A stretch of DNA of 64,000 nucleotides from Methylobacterium sp. (GCA_020253445.1 JADCBP010000008.1:1-64000); one strand, 5' to 3'; counted from the stretch's first letter, positions 52,678 through 61,675 are shown. Made by a program: numbers and translations. The notes: generated from the sequence alone by a model not told the origin.

Positions 52678-52956
52678 TCAATGGGCTTTCAACAGGGCCG
52701 AACCGGGTGGGATATTCTGAGTTATCTTGTCCTTTACGAAGGAGAAGAACAGGTTTGAGCTGGCGCAGATCAATGTGTCGATTGTCATGATCAGCGAGCC
52801 GATCTCTGCCCTTGCGGCCAATGTGCCGAGCCAAATGCCAAGATCATAGCGATCATCCGGAGCAAAGCCATAAAGCCCGTCGTTCGGGGTGAAAGGGATG
52901 GCAAGATGGGAGAGGGAAAACATGTTCGACGGATCAACCAGACCGAGCGCGTGCAC
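52678..52956 (-). pseudogene. Alpha/beta hydrolase C-terminal remnant
   Basis: The segment HALGLVDPSNMFSLSHLAIPF and FTPNDGLYGFAPDDRYDLGI resemble the end of lipase-like hydrolases (SLSHLAIPF..DDPLYG). An in-frame stop lies just upstream (about 52976), and the catalytic Ser and Asp regions are not found. The tail ASSNLFFSFVKDKI is followed by unrelated residues. This is a decayed fragment, not a complete enzyme. Confidence 0.5.
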
Positions 52957-53008
52957 GCGGCGCGAAACCGCGGATCACTGCCCGTTTTCATGCTCGGGCC
53001 AAAGTTGA

Positions 53009-53383
53009 TCAGACCTGCTGGAAACAAGGGAATTCACCAAGTCGCGAGTGAACACGCGGGATGAAGCGATCGAATGATGCCTGATAGACGACATGATTCA
53101 ATGCAGGCTCACCCATGAATATGATGTCGGTCGCGCCAACCAGCAAGCGATCCCATTCAAACTGCAAATGGAACTTGACCCCGCCGGTGATTTGTCCTCC
53201 AGGATGAACTCCATGCGGGCGAACATTCATGCCCCACATATCCGCGTCATCGCGATGCCTGGGAAGATCTTCATCACCAGCCCACTTGTTATCAAGAAAT
53301 CTGCACTCACATGCCTGGATGTGAACAACTGAATGAGGTCCAATCAAACCGTCCCAATTGAAAATCACCCAGCCTGAACGCAT
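53009..53383 (-). CDS. Hypothetical protein (124 aa)
   Basis: The protein has [20 protein letters not shown] at its start and an Asp/His-rich middle ([20 protein letters not shown]). No family is recognised. It overlaps the IS256 remnant at its 5' end by 19 bases, so the start is uncertain. It lies in a zone of gene decay between the META protein and the tRNA-fragment boundary, and could be a fragment itself. Confidence 0.35.
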   Translation of the reverse strand: MRSGWVIFNWDGLIGPHSVVHIQACECRFLDNKWAGDEDLPRHRDDADMWGMNVRPHGVHPGGQITGGVKFHLQFEWDRLLVGATDIIFMGEPALNHVVYQASFDRFIPRVHSRLGEFPCFQQV

Positions 53384-53550
53384 TTTCCTCCAGGAAAGCG
53401 GCCAGCACCTTTCCGCCAGGGGGCCGCGCCGGTCAGCGCGCCGCCCTTCAGATCCATCAGCCGCCCGGCGGCGAAGGCGATCATCTCGCGCAGGATATCG
53501 GCATCAGGGGTCTTCTCCACGAGCGGCAGGTTCATCCTCGCGTCGGTCAT
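53365..53550 (-). pseudogene. IS256-family transposase N-terminal remnant
   Basis: [20 protein letters not shown], then [14 protein letters not shown] and LTGAA match the opening of IS256-type transposases (LTGA.). The next residues (PWRKGAGRF) depart from the family, where GE-S-RL..RNGYR should follow, so the reading frame shifts at about 53410. Catalytic D-D-E residues are absent. Confidence 0.6.
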
Positions 53551-53693
53551 TGGTCATTCTCGGAACTGGACGGTTCTCGCAAACCCGAATCTTGCCCGAA
53601 GATCGATCACCGGGCTGATGCCTTCGTCGACCTGTGCCACCACAAGAGGGCGGGACCCGCGCCCTCTCCACATTCCCGCCGAACCGGCGAGGA

Positions 53694-53747
53694 TGGTGGC
53701 CGCTGTGGGACTCGAACCCACACGGGCGATGCCCGAGGTAATTTAAG
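53694..53747 (-). pseudogene. 3' fragment of a class II tRNA (probably tRNA-Leu): att site
   Basis: Read on the minus strand: a long variable arm (CGGGC/GCCCG), T-stem GTGGG with loop TTCGAGT and CCCAC, acceptor AGCGGCC, A, and an encoded CCA at 53696-53694. The anticodon loop seems to be CTTAAAT (TAA), but the 5' anticodon stem and everything before it do not fold as tRNA. Anticodon identity is uncertain. Confidence 0.6.
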
Positions 53748-53901
53748 TTTTAGAATCAACGACATATGGGGCTATGCCGGGTCATGTAATGGCGTACGCC
53801 CCTTGAGTTTCGCGACATCGTCTTCGTGTCGGATCGTGTCGGACCTGGCTTCGCGCCGGGCCTGACACCGGGTCCGGACCCGAAGAAAAGGACCGCGAAC
53901 C

Positions 53902-55041
53902 ATGTCTACCAAGCTCACCCAGGCCACCGTCAACCGGCTGGCTGAGGAACACCCCACCGGCACCCAGCTCTACGACGCCGACCTCTCAGGCCTGCGCATC
54001 ATCGTGGGTTCCAAGTCGTCCAGCTACAAGCTCGTCGGCAGGATCAACGACGGCAGCGACCGGTATGTTTCCATCATCATCGGCCGCACCGACGAGGTGA
54101 GCCTCAAGACTGCTCGCGACAAGGCGGCGGAATTGAAGCTCGCCTTGCGGCGTGGTGAGGACCCGCGAGCGCCGAAGCGAGCCGTGCCGAGCCTTCGCAT
54201 GGCATGGGACCGTTACAAGAAGACCCGGGGCGCCGAGCTTCGGCCGAGCACCGTTGAGTCCTACACCCAAAAGGTGGAGCTGTACCTCAAGCCCATCCTC
54301 GACGTGCCGATGGACAAGCTGGACCGCGAAACCGTCCGCGCCCTTCACGAGAGGATCACCAGGAACAACGGCCCGTATTGCGCCAACAGCGCCATGCGCG
54401 TGCTGAAGCTTCTGCACAACGACGCCGCTCGCACCCAAGACCTACCGCCGAACCCTGTCAGCCGTGCGGTTCGGATGAACAAGGAGACGCCGCGAAAGTG
54501 GGCGCTCGACGCCGCCGGTCTTGCCGAGACGTGGCGTCGTCTGGATGCGATGGAGGATCGCGTTAGGGCCGCCTGTTGGACCGTGATGTTGCTCACCGGC
54601 CTTCGCTCGCACGATGCGCGCTCGATGCGTTGGGAGCATCTGGACGAGGACGGCGTCCTCACCGTCCCGTCTCCCAAGGGCGGCGCCGACCGCGCCTTTC
54701 GCCTTCCGCTGCCGAGGCGGCTCTTGCAGGTGCTTGAGATGGTGAAGCAGGAGACGGCGCCGATGGAGAGCCCGTTCGTCTTTCCGTCGCTCACCAGCGA
54801 GTCGGGCCACATCGAGGAGATGAGGCGCACCGCCGAGTTTCCCCACGCGCCCCATCAGATGCGCCACACCTATCGGACATGGGCGCTGGAGGCCGGCATC
54901 GACATGCAGACCGTGACCCTGCTGATGAACCATCGACCGGCTGGCGTGACATGGGGATACGTCACCCGTGCTCACCTGCTCGGTCACATGCGAGAGGCGC
55001 AGGAGAAGGTCTGTCAGGCCATGGTCAGGCACCGCGCCTGA
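53902..55041 (+). CDS. int: Tyrosine integrase of the phage-like element
   Basis: 379 residues. An N-terminal arm-binding domain (STKLTQATVNRLAEEHPTGT, then SYKLVGRINDGSDRYVSI), a core-binding region, and the catalytic domain with TGLRSHDARSM (Arg), HQMRHTYRTW (H-x-x-R), MNHRPAGVTWGYVTR (His and probable Tyr) are visible. ATG 53902 follows GAACC after the tRNA fragment by 154 bases. The protein resembles tRNA-targeting phage integrases. Confidence 0.92.
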   Translation: MSTKLTQATVNRLAEEHPTGTQLYDADLSGLRIIVGSKSSSYKLVGRINDGSDRYVSIIIGRTDEVSLKTARDKAAELKLALRRGEDPRAPKRAVPSLRMAWDRYKKTRGAELRPSTVESYTQKVELYLKPILDVPMDKLDRETVRALHERITRNNGPYCANSAMRVLKLLHNDAARTQDLPPNPVSRAVRMNKETPRKWALDAAGLAETWRRLDAMEDRVRAACWTVMLLTGLRSHDARSMRWEHLDEDGVLTVPSPKGGADRAFRLPLPRRLLQVLEMVKQETAPMESPFVFPSLTSESGHIEEMRRTAEFPHAPHQMRHTYRTWALEAGIDMQTVTLLMNHRPAGVTWGYVTRAHLLGHMREAQEKVCQAMVRHRA

Positions 55042-55234
55042 GTGGACAGTTTCGCCTGTTACACGCGGTTTCGGGCCGGTTTCCGATGGACGGGCCGGCC
55101 CTCGCCGGTTCACGGTCGAAGAACGAAAGGTCGAAATCAGGCTCCACACGGCTCCACGAGAAACGTTGGTATGTCGACGTGCGTGGCCTCGGTAGCCTTT
55201 CCCGATCGATCACCGTTCGGAAAGGGACCGGGAC

Positions 55235-55483
55235 ATGGAAGACCTCGTCAAGGAGACGCTGACGCGCCTCGACCGCATCGAAGCCGGCATCAGGATGCCG
55301 CCGAAGGAATACCTCGACACCGACGCGGCGGCGGAATTCACCAGCATCAGCGCCGTCCAGCTCGCGGAGTGGCGCTCGCGCGGCGGCGGTCCCCGATACA
55401 TCAAGATGGGCCGGAAGGTGCTCTATCGCGTCAGCGACCTGCGCGCGTTCGTCGACTCGTTCGCGAGGGAGGCGCTGTCATGA
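55235..55483 (+). CDS. AlpA/excisionase-like helix-turn-helix protein
   Basis: 82 residues. A basic coiled start (MEDLVKETLTRLDRIEAGIR) is followed by the winged-helix pattern YLDTDAAAEFTSISAVQLAE, then WRSRGGGPRYIKMGRKVLYR, as in AlpA-like excisionase/regulators. The stop overlaps the primase start by four bases (ATGA), so both are co-translated. It likely controls excision or induction. Confidence 0.75.
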   Translation: MEDLVKETLTRLDRIEAGIRMPPKEYLDTDAAAEFTSISAVQLAEWRSRGGGPRYIKMGRKVLYRVSDLRAFVDSFAREALS

Positions 55484-57864
55484 GCTTGATGGAAAAGATG
55501 AATGGGCCCGTCAGTTCTGCCTCTGACGGGCCCGGAACGCCTGGTGAGCGCAAGGAGACAATCGGAACGGTGTTTGGCAACCGCACCGACAGGATCGACA
55601 ATGCCGCGCCCCTGGCCACGTCGTCGCCATTGAAGCTCGACATCATCCCGCTGTGCGCGTCGAAGGACGTGGACGCCAAGGGAAGGCCGCTCGGCAAGGC
55701 ACCGCTTCGCTCTGGTTGGCGCAGGTCGGCGCCGATGGGCTATGCCGAGGTTTCAGCGCATCTCGCCAAGGGCAAGAATGTCGGCGCTCGCCTGCGTGAA
55801 GACCAGCTCGTCATCGACGCCGATCCTCGCAACTACAGGCGTGGCGACGATCCCCTCGCACGCCTTAGGCGGAACATCGGCTTGCCCGACGCTCCGACCG
55901 TCGAGACGGGCGGCGGCGGCTTCCACATCTACCTGCGAAGGCCTGCCGGTCTGAAGCTCTGGGATGCCTTGGGCGAGTATCCAGGCGTCGAGTTCAAGAC
56001 GCTAGGCCGGCTTGTCGTCGTGCCGCCGTCGATCCACCCGAACGGCAAGCACTACGCTTGGGACCCTCTCTGCGGTCCGGAGATGACCGTGCCGGACGCG
56101 CCCGATGCGCTCATAGACTTGCTGCGGAGGCCCGAGACGGCTTCGGTGGCCTCGGGCGGCTCGTGGTCGATCGAACAGCTTTCGATAGCGCTCGAAGGCC
56201 TCGACGCGCGCGAGTTCGACACGAACGAGCTATGGCTGCCGATCGCCATGGCCGCGCATTACGAGACTGGCGGCGAGGGTATCGACGCATTCCTCGACTG
56301 GTGTGCGACAGACCCCACCTATGCCGACAGGATGGCCGAGGCCCGCGCCAGATGGGATTCGTTTCACGACGACCGGCATGATGGCTACAAGCGCGGCACG
56401 ATCTTCGACGTGCTTCACAAGGCCGGCCGTGGCGACTTGGTTGACCAGATTGAGCAGATCAGCCGCCTAGCCGAGAACCCGGCCGATGACTTCCCGCCGT
56501 TCGATGAGGCCGACTTGCCTCCTTCGACCGGAGACCGCATCGACCGGATGAACGAGAGGTTCTGCGCCGTGCTCGACGGCGGCCAGTTCGTCGTCTTCAT
56601 GGAGGACGAGGACACGGCCTTCGATCCGCCACGCAAGCTATGGACGCGGATGTCGCGCGAGTCCTTCAAACACTACCACGAGGATGAGCGCGTCAGCCTT
56701 ATCGGCAGCAAGCGAGAAGCCTCGATCGCCGACCTTTGGCTCCAGAGCCCGCGGCGCCGAAAGTATCCAGGCATCGTCATGGACCCCGAGGGACGCGATG
56801 CCGGCGGCCGGCTGAACATCTGGCGCGGCTGGGCGATTGCGCATGCGGCTGGCGATTGGTCGCTGATGCGCGAGCTGATCGAGCAGACGTTGTGCTCAGG
56901 CGAAAAGGCATCGTTCGACTACGTGATGCGCTGGATGGCCTTCATGTTCCAGCGGCCCGGCACATCGCCCGAGACGGCCATCGCCTTTCGTGGCGAGCAG
57001 GGGACCGGCAAGGGAACGCTCGGACGCGCATTGATGGCGATCACCGGCGCGCACGGCATCACCGTCGCCTCACCGTCCCAGTTCGCAGGCAGGTTCAACG
57101 CACACCTTCGCAACGCCGTCTTCCTATTCGCAGACGAGGCGTTCTGGCCCGGACACAAGGAGGCCGAGGGCGTGCTGAAGCAGCTCGTGACCGAGCCGGT
57201 CATTTCATACGAGGGCAAGAATGCCGCCATCGTCCAGGGTCGCAATCTCGTCCACCTGATGATGGCCAGCAACAACAAGTGGATCGTACCGGCAAGCCTG
57301 GACGCGCGCCGCTTCGCCGTCTTCGACGTGGCGAGCAACCGCCAAGGCGATCATGATTTCTTCAAGCGCCTGAACGCCCAGATGGCGTCGGGTGGCCTCG
57401 CCGCCATGCTGCACGACCTGCTCGCGATCGATCTTGGCGATTGGCGGCCGTCACGCGGCATCCCGAAGACGACGGCGCTTGCCGAACAAAAGGCGCTGAG
57501 CCTCGATCCTGCATCGAGGTGGTGGATGAACGTGCTTGAGCGTGGCTGGCTGCCCTTCACTTATCTCTTGGACATCGAAAAGAAGCGCGAGCAGGTCCTT
57601 GATCGCTTCAAGTGGGAAGACGAGCCGGTACAAATCGAACCCGAGCACAAGGAGGAGCTGCTGAAGGATTTTGAAGCGTTCCTTCGGACCAACCGCCTCT
57701 TCGGCGGCAACGCGTCGTACCCGGCGATTGTAGAGGCAGGCCGGAAGTTCGGATTGGAGGTCGCGCGCCCTGGCGGCAAAAAGCGCGTCTGGATACTTCC
57801 GCCGCTCGACGAGGCGCGCCGACAGTTCGAGGCAAGCCTCGGCGGCGCCGACCTCTTCGACTGA
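55480..57864 (+). CDS. Bifunctional primase/polymerase-helicase replication protein
   Basis: 794 residues from ATG 55480. The N-terminal prim-pol domain (about 50-220) has VIDADP with D113/D115 and the GGGGFHIYL strand with H149. The superfamily-3 helicase core carries GEQGTGKGT at 505-513, then FLFADEAFWPGHK and MMASNNKWIVPA, the DUF5906 signature. It initiates and drives replication of the element, presumably from the repeat region immediately downstream (57884-58150). Confidence 0.88.
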   Translation: MSLMEKMNGPVSSASDGPGTPGERKETIGTVFGNRTDRIDNAAPLATSSPLKLDIIPLCASKDVDAKGRPLGKAPLRSGWRRSAPMGYAEVSAHLAKGKNVGARLREDQLVIDADPRNYRRGDDPLARLRRNIGLPDAPTVETGGGGFHIYLRRPAGLKLWDALGEYPGVEFKTLGRLVVVPPSIHPNGKHYAWDPLCGPEMTVPDAPDALIDLLRRPETASVASGGSWSIEQLSIALEGLDAREFDTNELWLPIAMAAHYETGGEGIDAFLDWCATDPTYADRMAEARARWDSFHDDRHDGYKRGTIFDVLHKAGRGDLVDQIEQISRLAENPADDFPPFDEADLPPSTGDRIDRMNERFCAVLDGGQFVVFMEDEDTAFDPPRKLWTRMSRESFKHYHEDERVSLIGSKREASIADLWLQSPRRRKYPGIVMDPEGRDAGGRLNIWRGWAIAHAAGDWSLMRELIEQTLCSGEKASFDYVMRWMAFMFQRPGTSPETAIAFRGEQGTGKGTLGRALMAITGAHGITVASPSQFAGRFNAHLRNAVFLFADEAFWPGHKEAEGVLKQLVTEPVISYEGKNAAIVQGRNLVHLMMASNNKWIVPASLDARRFAVFDVASNRQGDHDFFKRLNAQMASGGLAAMLHDLLAIDLGDWRPSRGIPKTTALAEQKALSLDPASRWWMNVLERGWLPFTYLLDIEKKREQVLDRFKWEDEPVQIEPEHKEELLKDFEAFLRTNRLFGGNASYPAIVEAGRKFGLEVARPGGKKRVWILPPLDEARRQFEASLGGADLFD

Positions 57865-58658
57865 AGCACGGAGTCTACGGAGGCATGACGCGTCATGACG
57901 CTTTGGGAAATCGAAGCGTCATGGACTAAGTCTATGTTTTCATTATCGTTTGACGCTTATGACACTTATGACACTTCTATATTCAGAAAGAAAAACAGAA
58001 GCAGATGAAGCGGGGGTGCTTCCCTGGAAGACCGAGGCCAACGACGAAAGAGCCGAAGCCGAAACGGAAGCGTCATTACGTCATAAGCGTCATAAGACAG
58101 CAATATCAGCAGCTTAAGCCATGACGTTTCGAGGCATCGAAGCGTCGCATGCGTCACGCCCTGGTAGACGGTGCCGCGTGTCCCGTGCACCGCCTCATGC
58201 CCTGCCGGCGTCATGCCTTTATGCCGAATTTCGCGCCCCGTGGCGCCTCGCGCGCGAAGAGGGCATTGCTTGAGCAGACAGAGCGCCTCCCTGCCACGGT
58301 GGCCGACACGTGTGCACCCGCGCCCCTCTGACGGTGCCGCCCTGCCTCAACCGGTGGCAGACACAAGGGATCATCAGTCTGACGCCCCTCCTTGGGGCAA
58401 AAAAGGCTAAGCATTGCAAGCGCTTGGAGGGTGCCTTTTTCCCGGCCCGGCGCCAGGCCCGACGAAGGCCCAGGGAACAACCCGCTTCCCGTGGAGAGTG
58501 AGGCCGGCCCCTGAGGCCTCCGTGTGCCCCGTGACCTCCCCGCCGCAGGAAGCCCGCTTGCCGAAATTGCGAGAAGCCCTGGGGGCCGGCCCGTAGATCG
58601 ATGGCGTGCCGGTCGTCACACGGCAGGCAGCATGGCCGTAAGGATAGGAGGATTGGCC
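57865..58658. other. Non-coding region: replication origin candidate and nothing else firm
   Basis: The left half contains the inverted-repeat array described separately (57884-58150). The right half (58151-58658) has open frames in several phases but no ribosome sites or protein-like composition, until AGGATAGGAGG at 58640-58652 in front of the terminase-like gene. Confidence 0.5.
57884..58150. repeat. Inverted/direct repeat array AAGCGTCAT (origin or operator candidate)
   Basis: A perfect 14-bp palindrome CATGACGCGTCATG lies at 57884-57897. A spaced dyad CATGACGCTT, ten bases, AAGCGTCATG is at 57894-57923. A second dyad with the same ten-base spacing lies at 58120-58150 (CATGACGTTT ... AAGCGTC). 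Between them TGACGCTTAT (57951), two ATGACACTT copies (57959 and 57968), and AAGCGTCAT at 58068 and 58085 occur. The intervening DNA is A+T-rich. This fits a replication origin bound by the adjacent primase-helicase. Confidence 0.6.
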
Positions 58659-59177
58659 ATGGCCGACCGAAAGCAGGAGGCGGCGCAGCGGTTCGATCCG
58701 GCCCGGCGCAGGCCCGAGATGGATCGGCGCTGGTCGAAGGAGGTTGAGGACGTCGTCCTTGAGGTCATCTCTAGGACCGGCTCGCCGAAGCAGGCGGCCG
58801 AGGCGGTGGGCATCGGCGCATCGACGATTCACGACCACCGCCGTCGGGACCCCGAGTTTCGGCACCGATACGCCGTGGCGATGGACGACGCCTTCAACGC
58901 CGTCCTCGGGCATGCCTTCACGCGCTCGTTCGACGAGGTGCGGCCCTCGGACCGGCTGACGGAGGTGTTGCTCCGGCTGCGGTGGCCCGAGCGCCTCGGC
59001 CAGTACCTCCAGGCGTCGGGCGGCGGCGGAGGGGGCGGCGGCCTCGACCCGATGGTGATCGCGAGGATGCCCTCGGAGGACAGGACGGCGCTGATCACGC
59101 TTTTGGAGCGGTATCAGGAGGTGGCGGGCGACGTCGCATTGGAGGTGCAGGCGCATGACCTCGCGCTCCTTGACTGA
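58659..59177 (+). CDS. Phage terminase small-subunit-like HTH protein
   Basis: 172 residues from ATG 58659 (AGGAGG 7 bases before). The N-terminal segment SKEVEDVVLEVISRTGSPKQ, then AAEAVGIGASTIHDHRRRDP is a helix-turn-helix like that of small terminases, which recognise packaging sites. A Gly tract (GGGGGGGG) at about 124-131 separates it from a helical C-terminus. It could instead be a general DNA-binding regulator. The next gene starts 23 bases before its stop. Confidence 0.6.
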   Translation: MADRKQEAAQRFDPARRRPEMDRRWSKEVEDVVLEVISRTGSPKQAAEAVGIGASTIHDHRRRDPEFRHRYAVAMDDAFNAVLGHAFTRSFDEVRPSDRLTEVLLRLRWPERLGQYLQASGGGGGGGGLDPMVIARMPSEDRTALITLLERYQEVAGDVALEVQAHDLALLD

Positions 59178-59391
59178 CACGCTGCGCGACCTCCGCGCCG
59201 CCGAGGACTTGGCGCGCTGTCTTGAACAGACGGCTCCGGGCGTCGTCATGCTGGAGGGCGGCGGCGATACCCTCATCCGCCGCTACGGTCGGCCAACCGG
59301 CGCCGGGTTCTGGAGCCTGCAGCCATTTCCCGAGTTGCTCTGGGAGGCGATGGCACGGGAGCATCTCGATCGGATAGAGCAGAAGGCTTAA
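59155..59391 (+). CDS. Hypothetical protein (78 aa), phage region
   Basis: 78 residues: MTSRSLTDTLRDLRAAEDLA then a short strand region VVMLEGGGDTLIRRYG. It overlaps the terminase-like gene by 23 bases in another frame; ATG 59155 is preceded by GGAGGTGCAGGC. I do not recognise a family. The end meets the convergent gene at 59388 by four bases. Confidence 0.5.
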   Translation: MTSRSLTDTLRDLRAAEDLARCLEQTAPGVVMLEGGGDTLIRRYGRPTGAGFWSLQPFPELLWEAMAREHLDRIEQKA

Positions 59392-59879
59392 GGTTCCCGC
59401 TTCTTCCGTAAGTTTGCTGTCGAGAGCTCACTTTCAGGATCGAAATACGTCCAAACTTGCCCCTTGCGATTGGGTTTGCCGTCTCCCAGCAGCCACTTTC
59501 TGGCGCCTTCCACGGAACAGCCTTCCTGTCTCGCCGCATCGCGGATTGATGTGTAATGACGCTCGCCGTCATCGTCCTCGACAGTCACACGATGGCTGTT
59601 GAGGTGGTATGGGTCAACTTTGTTGTTTTTCCTCAGCGCCGCTAGGTCATAGCTGATCGTCTTTGAGTTGATCAGATGGCCGCGATCCAGTTGCCGGATC
59701 ATCTTTTCAAGTTTTTCTAAGGTGAGAACTTCACCCTTCAAGGCCAATTGCCTCGCGAACTCCTGAACGATCTGACGCCGTCGCACGTACCCGACGTCCG
59801 CTGGCGAGCGATACCGACGACCGATCTGGTCGCGGTACATCTCTGGTACAAGGCAATCATCGTCTGCGGAAGTTGACAC
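59388..59879 (-). CDS. Hypothetical protein (163 aa), winged-helix-like ends
   Basis: 163 residues, basic and acidic mixed, with LALKGEVLTLEKLEKMIRQL and ALRKNNKVDPYHLNSHRVTV. The C-terminal segment SIRDAARQEGCSVEGARKWL resembles the DNA-binding helix-turn-helix of phage NUMOD1-type endonuclease or regulator proteins. It is divergent from the gene at 59978, with the palindrome 59895-59922 between them, so it may be the regulator. Function not assigned. Confidence 0.5.
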   Translation of the reverse strand: MSTSADDDCLVPEMYRDQIGRRYRSPADVGYVRRRQIVQEFARQLALKGEVLTLEKLEKMIRQLDRGHLINSKTISYDLAALRKNNKVDPYHLNSHRVTVEDDDGERHYTSIRDAARQEGCSVEGARKWLLGDGKPNRKGQVWTYFDPESELSTANLRKKREP

Positions 59880-59894
59880 TTTCTATCCTTGAAA

Positions 59895-59922
59895 GCTCAA
59901 TTATATCAATATGTTATTGAGC
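59895..59922. promoter_or_regulatory. Inverted repeat GCTCAAT ... ATTGAGC between divergent genes
   Basis: The arms (59895-59901 and 59916-59922) are separated by 14 A+T-rich bases. It lies 16 bases upstream of the minus-strand gene start and 55 bases before the plus-strand gene, a typical shared operator place. Confidence 0.5.
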
Positions 59923-59977
59923 GGCTGAGGGCGGGGGGCTACCTTGTCTCCATACCCGCAATGGGGCGGGTAGATCA

Positions 59978-60433
59978 ATGGAGACGATCATGACTGAGCA
60001 CAAGAACCCTGACTTCTGGAATGGCCTGCCGAAGGTCGAGATCACTGTCCAGCACATCGACCGTGCGCTCAAGGCTATGGGCAACGACATCATCAATCTC
60101 ACGCAGCACGAGGTTCGGATCGAGAGTGCGATGCTCGCAGGTGGCGTAATCGCTTACATGGAGGCGGTCGACCGAAAGCTGCAGATGAGCAGTTTACTGG
60201 TCGCTCTTGCCGAGGAAGCGATTTGCCATGACTACCTTCGCGATTGGGCAATCGACAACTACGGCCTCATCGACCCTGAGCGTGAGGAGCGTCGGCGGCA
60301 GGACAGAGAGAACAACGCGAAGGCCGCCGAGCGCAATGCAAAGGCCCGGATCAAGCGCGAGGCGAACATGGCTGCAAAGCGTGCTGCGGAGATCGAGGCA
60401 GAGGTGCAGCGCCGGCTTGCCGAGGCGGCGTGA
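59978..60433 (+). CDS. Hypothetical helical protein (151 aa)
   Basis: 151 residues: acidic N-terminal half with VEITVQHIDRALKAMGNDII and a C-terminal coiled coil rich in Arg, Ala, Glu and Lys (NAKAAERNAKARIKREANMA). No membrane segment. ATG at 59978 follows GGGCGGGTAG; a second ATG at 59990 is a possible start. Phage accessory; no family recognised. Confidence 0.55.
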   Translation: METIMTEHKNPDFWNGLPKVEITVQHIDRALKAMGNDIINLTQHEVRIESAMLAGGVIAYMEAVDRKLQMSSLLVALAEEAICHDYLRDWAIDNYGLIDPEREERRRQDRENNAKAAERNAKARIKREANMAAKRAAEIEAEVQRRLAEAA

Positions 60434-60484
60434 CGATGCGACCTGCGAATCCAGCGCCGACAATTTGGTCTGCTTGGTCCGTAA

Positions 60485-60635
60485 GCGCTGGTCCGTCAGC
60501 GCGCACCCACACGTCATGCTGAGAACGTCTACGGACCGGCCGATGGGCCGGTCCGGTCACCCCGATGGGGGTGGACGTCCATGCGGGCTGTGTCCCGCGC
60601 CGAGGCCCTCCGGCCTCGTGGGCGTGATGCTCACG
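60485..60635 (+). ncRNA. Hairpin-rich leader: candidate structured RNA
   Basis: Six separate perfect stems lie within 151 bases, immediately before the 60652 gene. Stem 1: GCGCTG/CAGCGC (60485-60502). Stem 2: GGACCGGCC/GGCCGGTCC with loop GATG (60533-60554). Stem 3: CACCCC/GGGGTG with the same loop GATG (60558-60573). Stem 4: GCGGG/CCCGC (60583-60598). Stem 5: CGAGGCC/GGCCTCG (60601-60618). Stem 6: CGTGA/TCACG (60623-60635). The ribosome site GGAGG at 60641 follows. It could be an attenuator, RNA leader or protein-binding element. Confidence 0.45.
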
Positions 60636-60651
60636 ACGATGGAGGAATACC

Positions 60652-61395
60652 ATGGCACTCAAGAAGACCCGCCCGACATTGACGAAGCCCTGGCGGTCCG
60701 TGACGGACCTGAGGGACGCGCTCACTCGGGCACGCGATTTCGGCGATCAGCACCGCAGGCTGCTCGCCGACCTCAACGGACGCGTGGACAGCCGCCGAAA
60801 AGAGCTGGAATCCACGCTCTCCGACCTCTCCACCGCGCAGCGCATGCAGGTGGTCGAGCGCGCTGCCTCGGGCCTTCGCGCCGATCTGAAGCGTTCCAGC
60901 GCCGACGCGCGCAACGCCCGCCTCCGCGATCTCGACGCGCTCCGGCGCACCGTCGAGGACGCCCGCGCTCACTATTCCAGCCCCGTGCAGATGCTTGCGC
61001 GAGAGAAGCTCGGCAGCGAGCGCCGCAGCCGCCTCATGCAGCAGGTCGAGCATTCAGGCGACGCGGAGCTTGCAAGCCTTGCCGCGCTCGCCGTCTCGGA
61101 GAAGGACAAGGAGCTCGGCGCGGTCCTCGCCGCCCGCGTCCAGCGCATCCCCCACGCCTCCCGTCCGTTCTCGCCTCACGAACTCGCCGACCTTCTGGTT
61201 GGCGACGAGTACCGCGGCGTGCAGGCCGCCGTGATGGAGGTCGCCGAAATCGCACAGCGCGCGATGAACGACGACCGCGCCTTCGATACCGGCCGCCCGA
61301 ACGGCGCCGGCGCAATCGGCGTGGCGCTGATGGCCCGCGAGCGGCTCGCGCTCGCCGCGCCCGAGCTACCCGAACAACCGACCAACAAGGAGTGA
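60652..61395 (+). CDS. Phage-region helical hypothetical protein (247 aa)
   Basis: 247 residues, Arg/Ala/Leu-rich, largely helical: RDALTRARDFGDQHRRLLAD, VDSRRKELESTLSDLSTAQR and a C-terminal half with HELADLLVGDEYRGVQAAVM. No enzyme motif is seen. Its place before small head-tail genes suggests a structural or scaffold role, which is inference. ATG 60652 follows GGAGGAATACC. The upstream leader is heavily structured. Confidence 0.55.
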   Translation: MALKKTRPTLTKPWRSVTDLRDALTRARDFGDQHRRLLADLNGRVDSRRKELESTLSDLSTAQRMQVVERAASGLRADLKRSSADARNARLRDLDALRRTVEDARAHYSSPVQMLAREKLGSERRSRLMQQVEHSGDAELASLAALAVSEKDKELGAVLAARVQRIPHASRPFSPHELADLLVGDEYRGVQAAVMEVAEIAQRAMNDDRAFDTGRPNGAGAIGVALMARERLALAAPELPEQPTNKE

Positions 61396-61399
61396 TGAA

Positions 61400-61672
61400 A
61401 TGCCGACCTACGCCATTTTCCCCGCCCGCGAAGAGCAGCGCCGTGGCGACCAGCTCAACTTCGCAGTCGCCTTCGGCGCGACGCCGGCGGCCGCACGCAC
61501 CGCGGCCGAGACGCTGCTGGGCGAGCCCGGCGCGCTCGCCGGCTGGAGCGTCGTCGACGTGTCCACTTCAGCGCAACCAGCCGTGTTCGCCTCCGGACTG
61601 CCGGTCGGTGCCCGCGCGCAGTCCGTCTGGCCGAACCTCGACCGGGGCGGCTCCTATCTGAGGGGGACCTGA
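61400..61672 (+). CDS. Hypothetical protein (90 aa), head-tail region
   Basis: 90 residues: MPTYAIFPAREEQRRGDQLN then Ala-rich helices (FGATPAAARTAAETLLG), ending LDRGGSYLRGT. It follows the 60652 gene by 4 bases and precedes the next by 3 bases, all on one strand, as in a phage late operon. No family is recognised. Confidence 0.55.
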   Translation: MPTYAIFPAREEQRRGDQLNFAVAFGATPAAARTAAETLLGEPGALAGWSVVDVSTSAQPAVFASGLPVGARAQSVWPNLDRGGSYLRGT

Positions 61673-61675
61673 CCG

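Noticed and set aside
57865-58658. Short open frames in the gap after the primase
   Set aside because: Overlapping in several phases, without ribosome sites, and crossing the repeat array.
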